A DNA stretch of 12,855 nucleotides, from positions 15,180 through 28,034 of the forward strand of contig CAOOMX010000012.1 in NCBI GenBank assembly GCA_948497845.1, in the 5' to 3' direction. The translations under genes and the position numbers were made by a program. Positions 6,825-12,855 of the stretch are shown one piece after another. This stretch comes from an uncultured Bacilli bacterium. Its GTDB lineage: Bacteria; Bacillota_I; Bacilli_A; RF39; UBA660. The notes under the pieces were generated by a model, which saw nothing but the letters and a program-made list of their open reading frames with translations, did no database searches and was not told the origin of the DNA. Position 1 is the first letter of the stretch. Every line of letters starts with the position of its first letter.

Positions 6825-9236
6825 TTGGCAAGTATTGGTGCCCACTTTGCCATCGACAAAAATAGTGTGGTAAGTAATCCACAGTCTATTTTTCAAGGAG
6901 CAAATTATCGTATTACGGTATTAACAGAAAGGCTAATTCGTCTAGAATTAAGTAAAGACGGAAAGTTTTTAGATGCACCAACATTAAATGTAAAAAATAG
7001 AAATTTCCCCACACCAGCTTTTAAAGTCCAACAAGATGAAAGTTATCTTGTTTTAGAAACGAAGTATTTTACCTTACAATATTTAAAAAATAAGCCTTTT
7101 GCAGGACCTAAATATGCTCCCGATTCGACTCTTAAAGTGTCTTTAAATAACACAGATAAAGTATGGTATTTTGGTCATCCAGAGGCAAGGAATTTTAAAA
7201 CAACGGGGATAAGTTTAGATGATTTTAAAAATGATCGTATCCGTTTAGATAAGGGATTATATTCAACAGATGGTTTTGTTATTTTAGATGATACAGGAAC
7301 CATGATTTTAGATGATGAAGGGTATATAGAAAATCAAACAACGGAAGTTATTGATTTATATTTATTTATGTATAAAAGAGATTTTGGACTTTGTCTAAAG
7401 GATTATTTTACATTAACAGGATATCCACCATTGCTTCCAAGATATGCACTAGGGATATGGTGGAACAGAGATCGGATATATTCCTATGAAGATACAAAAG
7501 CAATTGTAAAAACGTTTAATAAATATCAAATACCTTTATCTGTTTTATTATTAAGTGAGTTTTGGCATATTAAAGATCCGCAAGATTATAACTTATATAA
7601 GACTGGATTTACTTTTAACCAAACACTTTTTCCTAATCCAGCAGAGTTTATTACATATATGCATGAGAGAGGTGTAAAAGTAGGATTAAATATTGATCCA
7701 AGTGAAGGGATAAGGAAAGAAGAAATATGCTATCCATCGTTTTCACAAGCTCAAAATGTACCTGAAGGCCAAACAATTCCTTTTAATGTTTTTGATAAAG
7801 GTTTTGTAACATTATACATTACAAAAATACTAAATCCTTTGATAATGTTAGGAGTAGATTTCCTATGGATAGATTATCGAAAAGATATAAAATCTTTACA
7901 AGCACTAAATTATTATCATATGACCAATTACAAAGGAACAAATAAAATAAGAGGCCTTATATTATCTAGAAACGCATTAAAAGCTCCACATTTATATCCA
8001 ATTCATTATTCTGGAGAAACAATAGTAAGTTGGGATACTTTAAAATACTTACCCTATTACAATATGTTAGCAGCTAATAAAGGAATTTCTTGGTGGAGTC
8101 ATGATGTCGGAGGATTTAAAGATGGAATAGAAGATAGCGAATTATATTTAAGATATGTTCAATTTTCTACTTGCAGTCCTATTTTCCGTTTTAGTGCTCA
8201 AAGAGGAGTATATTATAAAAGAGAGCCATGGTTATGGGATGTAAAAACATTTACTATAGTAAGAGAATATTGTTTATTACGTCATAGATTAATCCCATAT
8301 TTATATACAGAAGGTTATCATTATAGTAAAAATGGCCAACCTATAATACAACCTTTATTTTATAATTATCCAGAAATATATGATGAACCTAATTATAAAA
8401 ATGAATATTATTTTGGTAGAGAACTATTTATAGCACCAATTACTAAACCTATGGATACGGTTATGAATAGATCTGTTGAAAGAATCTTTTTACCCAAAGG
8501 GGTATGGTATGATTTTAAAACAGGAAAAAAGTTTATTGGAAACAAACGTTATGTAGTATTTTATAAAGATGAAGATTATCCTATTTTTGCTAAAGCTGGG
8601 GGGATTATTCCTCTTGCCAACTTAGGAGCAAATAAAAATGATACGAGTGTTCCTAAAAGTATGGAGATTAATGTATTTCCAGGGGCAAGCAATGTATATA
8701 AGTTATATGAAGATGATGGTCAAACAACACTTTATAAAGATGGATATTATATAATAACAGCTATTGATTATAATTATTTAGAAAATAATTATACTTTAAT
8801 AATTCATCCAATTGAAGGCAAAACAGCTATAATTCCAGCATTTAGAGATTATAAGATACGTTTTAGAAATATAAGAGCAGCTGAGGAAGTATCTATTTAT
8901 TTAAATGGGGATAAAGCAGCCTTACAATATGAAGCGTATGAAGAAGAAAATGATTTTGTAATTGATATAAAGAATGTTGATACAACAAAACAATTAACGA
9001 TTAATTGTAAAGGAAAAGATATAGAAATAAATGCAGTACGTATAGTTAATGAAGACATTAATTCTATCATTAGTGATTTAAAAATAACAACGCGTTTAAA
9101 AGAACAATTAGCCCATATAATATTTAGTGATATGGATATTAAAATGAAGCGAATTGAGATTAAAAAATTAAAAAATTTAGATAAAAGATTTGTTAAAATG
9201 TTTATGAAACTACTTGAATATGTAGCAGAAATCTAA
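6825..9236 (+). CDS. Glycoside hydrolase family 31 (alpha-glucosidase/alpha-xylosidase type)
   Basis: An intracellular retaining alpha-glycosidase, with no signal peptide. Order: N-terminal beta-sandwich (about 20-195), GH31 barrel (about 205-520), then C-terminal beta domains to about 740 and an unusual helical Lys-rich tail (740-803). Barrel motifs are YALGIWWNRDR (207-217), GVDFLWIDYRKD (343-354) with Asp350 as expected nucleophile, LSRNALKAPHLYPIHYSGE (380-398), SWWSHDVGGF (422-431) and the PIFRFSAQRG / REPWLWD segment (452-472). Where most GH31 enzymes have Asp as acid/base (GD motif), this one has Glu398 in SGET. I recall SG-x-T variants in a Lactobacillales/Mollicutes subgroup, so this may be a subfamily trait. 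The start is TTG, chosen because AAGGGG (6811-6816) is eight bases upstream and no ATG fits. It likely shares the trpS transcript. The substrate cannot be named from sequence. Confidence 0.93.
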   Translation: MASIGAHFAIDKNSVVSNPQSIFQGANYRITVLTERLIRLELSKDGKFLDAPTLNVKNRNFPTPAFKVQQDESYLVLETKYFTLQYLKNKPFAGPKYAPDSTLKVSLNNTDKVWYFGHPEARNFKTTGISLDDFKNDRIRLDKGLYSTDGFVILDDTGTMILDDEGYIENQTTEVIDLYLFMYKRDFGLCLKDYFTLTGYPPLLPRYALGIWWNRDRIYSYEDTKAIVKTFNKYQIPLSVLLLSEFWHIKDPQDYNLYKTGFTFNQTLFPNPAEFITYMHERGVKVGLNIDPSEGIRKEEICYPSFSQAQNVPEGQTIPFNVFDKGFVTLYITKILNPLIMLGVDFLWIDYRKDIKSLQALNYYHMTNYKGTNKIRGLILSRNALKAPHLYPIHYSGETIVSWDTLKYLPYYNMLAANKGISWWSHDVGGFKDGIEDSELYLRYVQFSTCSPIFRFSAQRGVYYKREPWLWDVKTFTIVREYCLLRHRLIPYLYTEGYHYSKNGQPIIQPLFYNYPEIYDEPNYKNEYYFGRELFIAPITKPMDTVMNRSVERIFLPKGVWYDFKTGKKFIGNKRYVVFYKDEDYPIFAKAGGIIPLANLGANKNDTSVPKSMEINVFPGASNVYKLYEDDGQTTLYKDGYYIITAIDYNYLENNYTLIIHPIEGKTAIIPAFRDYKIRFRNIRAAEEVSIYLNGDKAALQYEAYEEENDFVIDIKNVDTTKQLTINCKGKDIEINAVRIVNEDINSIISDLKITTRLKEQLAHIIFSDMDIKMKRIEIKKLKNLDKRFVKMFMKLLEYVAEI

Positions 9237-9242
9237 TATAAT
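9214..9242 (+). promoter_or_regulatory. Sigma-A promoter of the T-box leuS operon
   Basis: TTGAAT (9214-9219) and a perfect TATAAT (9237-9242) are exactly 17 bases apart. The -35 lies inside the last codons of the GH31 gene and the -10 begins immediately after its stop. Transcription would start near 9249, right at the first base of the T-box leader. Confidence 0.8.
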
Positions 9243-9249
9243 AAAACAT

Positions 9250-9435
9250 AAGCAGATGAAAAAAGAGTAGTAAATTTTAATTGTTTTAAAAGAGAGTTCG
9301 TGTTAGGTGAAAACGGATAAAACAAAAAATTGAACTTGCTTTTGGATGTAAAGGGGTCATTTCCTTAAAGATGATATGAGAATAAAATAAGGTGGTACCA
9401 CGAGAAAAACTCGTCCTTTGTATCATCTTTTTCTT
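9250..9435 (+). promoter_or_regulatory. T-box leader, leucine-specific (CUU specifier)
   Basis: This leader senses uncharged tRNA-Leu and switches the downstream genes on. Stem I is well supported: AAAAG (9261-9265) with CTTTT (9339-9343), AATTTT (9273-9278) with AAAATT (9326-9331), and TTGTTTTA (9281-9288) with TAAAACAA (9318-9325). The distal loop keeps AGAGAG (9291-9296) and GGTGAAAAC (9306-9314). The specifier loop has AGTA (9266-9269) opposite GAA-CTT-G (9332-9338), so the codon is CTT at 9335-9337. A Stem III candidate is TCATTT (9357-9362) with AGATGA (9369-9374). The antiterminator is AAGG (9389-9392), bulge TGGTACC (9393-9399), ACGAG/CTCGT (9400-9404 / 9410-9414) and CCTT (9415-9418). 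The UGGU of the bulge matches an ACCA tRNA end, as expected for tRNA-Leu with A73. Confidence 0.95.
9367..9435 (+). terminator. T-box attenuator (competing terminator form)
   Basis: AAAGATGATA (9367-9376) pairs perfectly with TATCATCTTT (9421-9430), and TGAG (9377-9380) can add pairs with CTCG (9410-9413) across a seven-base bulge; a T-rich stretch (9428-9435) follows. The added pairs would disrupt the antiterminator, and the 5' arm overlaps the Stem III candidate, giving mutually exclusive folds. The long bulge and short T-run make it an unusual attenuator. Confidence 0.65.
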
Positions 9436-9447
9436 ATGGGAGGCAAA

Positions 9448-9849
9448 ATGAACGAAGTAACTAAAGCTTTTATATTTGGGCTAATAACGTTTTTAATCAT
9501 ATTTATTATATATTACTTTTTTATCTTAAAAGATAAGTTTGATGCTTATAATGGAAAGACGAAAAAAAAGAAAAAGAAGCAAGAAAAGCCATTAGATTTT
9601 ATAGAATTTACTTATTTAGTATCAAAGTTTCAATTAGATAAAGATAAGATAAATGTATTATTTATGTTTCGAGGGATAGCATTTTTAAATGCCTTTATCA
9701 TATCAGTTACTGGGACTATTATTTATTATATTCCGGTAAATATGATAATTAAATTTATAATAGGCTTTGCTATGGTTTTTGCCCTCATTTATGCTTTATA
9801 TGAATTATTTGGAAGATTGTTAGTAAAGAAAGGTTGGAGTAAAAAATGA
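9448..9849 (+). CDS. Small three-helix membrane protein in the leuS operon, function unknown
   Basis: The 133-residue product has hydrophobic segments at about 7-27, 75-95 and 99-120. A run of six lysines (39-44) lies in the first, presumably cytoplasmic, loop. A conserved-looking amphipathic stretch, EFTYLVSKFQLDKDKIN (53-69), follows before the second helix, and the tail is basic. I do not know a function; similar small proteins seem familiar from Erysipelotrichia and Mollicutes-type genomes, but I cannot confirm that. The start at 9448 is chosen because GGGAGG (9438-9443) precedes it; an in-frame TTG at 9418 would sit inside the T-box terminator. It lies directly after the T-box and its stop overlaps the leuS start (ATGA, 9846-9849), so it is co-regulated by uncharged tRNA-Leu and translationally coupled to LeuRS. 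That placement suggests a link to leucine supply or tRNA charging, by inference only. Confidence 0.85.
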   Translation: MNEVTKAFIFGLITFLIIFIIYYFFILKDKFDAYNGKTKKKKKKQEKPLDFIEFTYLVSKFQLDKDKINVLFMFRGIAFLNAFIISVTGTIIYYIPVNMIIKFIIGFAMVFALIYALYELFGRLLVKKGWSKK

Positions 9850-12671
9850 ATTATAAAGAGATTGAAAAAAAATGGAAAAAGAAATGGGAAGATACAAAAT
9901 TATTTGCCTTTGATAAAGAAAGTAAAAAAGAAAAATTATATTGTTTAGAAATGTTTAGTTATCCTTCTGGGGCCAAGTTACATTTAGGACACTGGTATAA
10001 CTATGGTGTTACAGATACATGGGCAAGATTTAAAAGTATGACAGGGTATAATTTATTTCATCCAATGGGATTTGATGCTTTTGGACTTCCTGCAGAGAAC
10101 TATGCTATAAAAACAGGTATTCATCCAAGAATATCTACAGAAAAAAATATTGAAACAATGGAAAATCAATTAAAAAACATTGGAGGATCATGGGACTGGG
10201 ATTATGAAGTAGTAACATGTCGAAAAGATTATTATAAATGGACACAATGGATGTTTTTAGAATTATATAAACATGGATTAGCATATAAAAAAGAAGCGCC
10301 AGTAAATTGGTGTCCTTCATGTAATACAGTTCTTGCTAATGAACAAGTATTTCAAGGTGAATGTGAAAGATGTGGAAGTACTGTGATTCGTAAGAAAATG
10401 AGTCAATGGTTTTTTAAGATAACAGATTATGCAGAAGAATTATTAACTGGTTTAGATGATTTAGATTGGCCAGAAAGAACAAAAACGTTACAAAGAAATT
10501 GGATTGGAAAATCAAATGGAGCATATGTTGATTTTAAGATAAAGGATCATGACGAAACATTTACAGTATTTACAACAAGACCTGATACACTATATGGTGC
10601 AACTTATTGTGTGTTAGCTCCAGAGCATGAGTTAGTGGATAAGATAACGACTCCTGAACAAAAAGCATTAGTAGAAACATACAAATTAGAAGCGGCAAAG
10701 CAAAGTGAAATTGAAAGAACAAGTACAGTAAAAGAAAAAACCGGTGTTGCAACTGGAGCATATGCGATAAATCCGGTGAATGGGAAAGAAATACCAATTT
10801 GGATAAGTGATTATGTTTTAGCATCTTATGGAACTGGAGCAATAATGGCTGTACCAGCGCATGATGATAGAGATTTTGCTTTTGCTAAAAAATATGATCT
10901 ACCTATAATTCCTGTATTGGCACCAAAATATATAGATAAAAATGCTCCAATAGAAGGAAAAGAAAATACCAAGAGAAATACTGTAATCGTTGTTACCAAA
11001 TCAAAAGAGGGAAAATATTTATGTGTACACTACCATAATTTTGATTGGAATACTTTTGTTATGGGTGGTATTGAAGGTAATGAAGATGTTTTAACAGCAG
11101 CGAAAAGAGAGTTAGAAGAAGAAACTGGTTATACAGATATAGCTTCTATGCGCATTGTACCATTTATGTTCCAAGATGCTTTTTATGCGGCACATAAAGA
11201 TGTTAATCGTCTAACAACAAATACGATTGTAGAAGTAGAATTAAATTCACTTCAACATCATGAATTAACAGAAGAAGAAAAGAAGATTCAAGAACCAGTA
11301 TGGGTAGAAAAAGAAGAATTACTAGATTGGTTAAATATAAATTCACATAAAACAGTTGCTAATTATCTAAAAGAAGGAGATCATGCTTTTACTGAGGATG
11401 GAATTCACATTAATTCTGAACAATTAGATGGATTAAATAAAAAAGAAGCAATAGAAAAAATAACCGAATGGTTAGAAGAAAATAATTGTGGGAAAAAGAC
11501 GACAAATTACAAGTTAAGAGATTGGTTAGTATCGCGTCAAAGATATTGGGGTTGTCCAATTCCAATAGTTTATTGTGATGATTGTGGAATAGTTCCAGTT
11601 GAAGATATTCCAGTGGTATTACCAGATGATGTAGAATTTACGCCAGATGGAGAAAGTCCATTGAAAAAATGCGATAGTTTCATGCATACTACATGTCCAA
11701 AATGTGGGAAAAAAGCCATACGTGAAGCAGACACATTAGATACATTTATTTGTTCTAGCTGGTATTTCTTACGGTATCCAGATAATCATAATACAAATAT
11801 GCCTTTTAACAAAGAAATAATAAATAAAATATTACCAGTAGATAAGTATGTTGGGGGAATAGAACATGCATGTATGCATTTATTATATGCAAGATTTTTC
11901 ACCAAAGCATTAAGAGATATGGGATATTTAGATTTTGATGAACCATTTAAATCATTAGTACATCAAGGAACAATACTAGGTTCTGATGGTGAAAAAATGA
12001 GTAAATCAAAAGGAAATACTGTAAGTCCAGATACATATATTGAAGAATATGGATCAGATGTATTAAGAGGATATTTGATGTTTGGATTCAATTATGTTGA
12101 TGGAGGACCATGGAAAGATGATGGTATAAAATCAATTCATAAGTTTTATACAAGAGTAGAAAATTTAACAAATCATATTTTAGAAAAAGAAGAAACGATT
12201 GAAGAAGTAGAAAAAGTATTACATAAAACAATTAAAGCAGTAAGAACAGATATTGAAAAATTCCAATTTAATACATGTATATCTAGAATAATGGAATATA
12301 CAAATACATTAACAAAATATTTAGAAGAAGGAATTCCAAGAAAATATATTGAAAATTTAATATTGCTTTTAGCACCATTTGCTCCTTATATAATGGAAGA
12401 ATTATGGGAAAAAATAGGAAATAAATATAGTGTTCATAAACAAGATTATCCAGAATATGATGAAGAAAAAACAACAGAAGACACTATAACTATTGGGGTA
12501 CAAGTAAATGGAAAATTACGTGGAGATATAAATATTAAAAAAGATGAAACCAAAGAAGTAATTGAAGAACTTGCCAAAAATGAACCTAATGTAAAGAAAC
12601 ATATAGAAGGAAAAACAATTATAAAAACAATAGTTATTCAAAATAGAATAGTTAATGTTGTAGTAAAATAA
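9846..12671 (+). CDS. leuS: Leucine--tRNA ligase with a Nudix domain inserted in the editing domain
   Basis: Class I synthetase charging tRNA-Leu in the cytoplasm. At 941 residues it is about 135 longer than usual Bacilli LeuRS (about 805). Present are the HIGH-type motif SGAKLHLGHWYNYG (41-54), the first zinc ribbon (CPSC 156-159, CERC 173-176), editing-site TTRPDT (243-248) and the conserved Asp of VPAHDDRD (Asp340), a second Cys-rich ribbon (CDDC 577-580, CPKC 617-620), KMSKS at 718-722, and the C-terminal domain with VQVNGKLRG (885-893). The extra length is at about 372-505, between PIIPVLAP and the DGL segment that closes the editing domain, and carries a perfect Nudix box (407-429). Synthetic and editing sites both look intact. 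It starts at ATG 9846 inside the previous gene's stop, behind GGTTGGAG, and is controlled by the leucine T-box. Confidence 0.97.
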   Translation: MNYKEIEKKWKKKWEDTKLFAFDKESKKEKLYCLEMFSYPSGAKLHLGHWYNYGVTDTWARFKSMTGYNLFHPMGFDAFGLPAENYAIKTGIHPRISTEKNIETMENQLKNIGGSWDWDYEVVTCRKDYYKWTQWMFLELYKHGLAYKKEAPVNWCPSCNTVLANEQVFQGECERCGSTVIRKKMSQWFFKITDYAEELLTGLDDLDWPERTKTLQRNWIGKSNGAYVDFKIKDHDETFTVFTTRPDTLYGATYCVLAPEHELVDKITTPEQKALVETYKLEAAKQSEIERTSTVKEKTGVATGAYAINPVNGKEIPIWISDYVLASYGTGAIMAVPAHDDRDFAFAKKYDLPIIPVLAPKYIDKNAPIEGKENTKRNTVIVVTKSKEGKYLCVHYHNFDWNTFVMGGIEGNEDVLTAAKRELEEETGYTDIASMRIVPFMFQDAFYAAHKDVNRLTTNTIVEVELNSLQHHELTEEEKKIQEPVWVEKEELLDWLNINSHKTVANYLKEGDHAFTEDGIHINSEQLDGLNKKEAIEKITEWLEENNCGKKTTNYKLRDWLVSRQRYWGCPIPIVYCDDCGIVPVEDIPVVLPDDVEFTPDGESPLKKCDSFMHTTCPKCGKKAIREADTLDTFICSSWYFLRYPDNHNTNMPFNKEIINKILPVDKYVGGIEHACMHLLYARFFTKALRDMGYLDFDEPFKSLVHQGTILGSDGEKMSKSKGNTVSPDTYIEEYGSDVLRGYLMFGFNYVDGGPWKDDGIKSIHKFYTRVENLTNHILEKEETIEEVEKVLHKTIKAVRTDIEKFQFNTCISRIMEYTNTLTKYLEEGIPRKYIENLILLLAPFAPYIMEELWEKIGNKYSVHKQDYPEYDEEKTTEDTITIGVQVNGKLRGDINIKKDETKEVIEELAKNEPNVKKHIEGKTIIKTIVIQNRIVNVVVK
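10959..11360 (+). other. Nudix hydrolase domain inserted in LeuRS
   Basis: Residues about 372-505 of LeuRS. The first strands (RNTVIVVTKSKEGKYLCV, 377-394) lead into the Nudix box: Gly407, Glu413, Arg421-Glu422-Leu423, Glu425-Glu426, Gly428 and Tyr429, matching G-x5-E-x7-R-E-U-x-E-E-x-G-U at every position. The segment ends with EPVWVEKEELLDWL (483-496), a typical Nudix closing strand and helix. All metal-binding glutamates are kept, so catalysis is possible. Family substrates are nucleoside diphosphates linked to another group; the substrate here is unknown. Base composition matches the surrounding gene. Confidence 0.93.
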
Positions 12672-12682
12672 AATTAAAATAT

Positions 12683-12706
12683 CCACCAAAAAGGTGGTAT
12701 TTTTTT
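12683..12706 (+). terminator. Intrinsic terminator after leuS
   Basis: CCACC (12683-12687) pairs with GGTGG (12693-12697) around an AAAAA loop, with possible A-T extension past a bulge, followed by T through 12706. It starts 12 bases after the leuS stop. The stem is short but GC-rich for this genome. Confidence 0.75.
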
Positions 12707-12855
12707 GTTTTTAATTTATGAAATAACTAAAAAGTGTTGGTTACGCAGGAGTTATAAACCAAAAAACATTTAACTTCTTTAATTTACCTTAAAAGAAGAA
12801 AAAAACATCTTAAAGAAAGAAAAATGCTGATAAGATAGCAGATGACATTGTAAAA
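12707..12855. other. Non-coding right edge
   Basis: No gene or RNA is recognised in these 149 bases. Two small inverted repeats occur, TTGGTT/AACCAA (12737-12742 / 12757-12762) and CTTCTTT/AAAGAAG (12774-12780 / 12792-12798), neither with a T-run. The stretch is probably the upstream region of a gene beyond the window. Confidence 0.5.

Noticed and set aside
9418..9447. TTG 9418 as start of the small membrane protein
   Set aside because: It falls inside the T-box antiterminator/terminator and lacks a ribosome site; ATG 9448 follows GGGAGG at proper spacing.
10570..10842. 90-codon reverse-strand frame inside leuS
   Set aside because: It is antisense to the LeuRS editing domain; its hydrophobic, Leu/His-rich make-up is typical of antisense reading of AT-rich genes.
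5703..12671. Mycoplasma-type code with TGA as tryptophan
   Set aside because: Trp residues at conserved positions are TGG and the gene before leuS ends with TGA as a real stop, so the standard bacterial code fits.
12737..12798. Two short inverted repeats at the right edge as a riboswitch or terminator
   Set aside because: The arms are only 6-7 pairs, with no T-run and no conserved aptamer sequence that I recognise.

Overview
This is a low-GC, AT-rich chromosomal segment of a Bacilli- or Mollicutes-like (Firmicutes-type) bacterium, probably an uncultured gut-type lineage. The signs are purine-rich Shine-Dalgarno sites before nearly every gene, sigma-A-like promoters, a leucine T-box leader and TGG-encoded tryptophan with TGA still used as a stop. 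The genetic code therefore appears to be the standard bacterial one, not the Mycoplasma code. No rRNA, tRNA, insertion sequence or CRISPR array is visible.

Layout. Positions 1-558 (minus strand) hold a TsaC/Sua5-type threonylcarbamoyl-AMP synthase that runs off the left edge. It is divergent from a 585-residue membrane-anchored protein of unknown function (705-2462) built from degenerate repeats. Positions 2492-2713 (minus strand) hold a shrunken, probably dead small cupin gene. Positions 2801-4159 encode a membrane-anchored GH3 beta-N-acetylhexosaminidase (NagZ-like). Positions 4212-5656 form a compact module: promoter, inverted-repeat operator candidate, a RelA/SpoT-fold small synthetase of the toxSAS type, an overlapping Panacea-domain (DUF4065) antitoxin, and a terminator. 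The toxin's natural 5' end appears to be split off by a one-base frameshift. Positions 5668-9236 hold trpS and a GH31 alpha-glycosidase on a likely common transcript. Positions 9214-12706 hold a promoter, a T-box leader with a CUU (Leu) specifier, a small three-helix membrane protein, leuS overlapping it by four bases, and a terminator. The LeuRS carries a complete Nudix hydrolase domain inserted into its editing domain.

How it fits together. Much of the window concerns tRNA: t6A modification (TsaC), charging (TrpRS, LeuRS), sensing of uncharged tRNA-Leu (T-box), and a putative toxin whose characterised relatives attack the tRNA 3' CCA end or make toxic alarmones. The two items most worth a second look are the toxSAS-Panacea toxin-antitoxin pair with its frameshift, and the Nudix-LeuRS fusion under T-box control together with an uncharacterised membrane protein. 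All functional assignments are by motif recognition from sequence alone; no database search was run.
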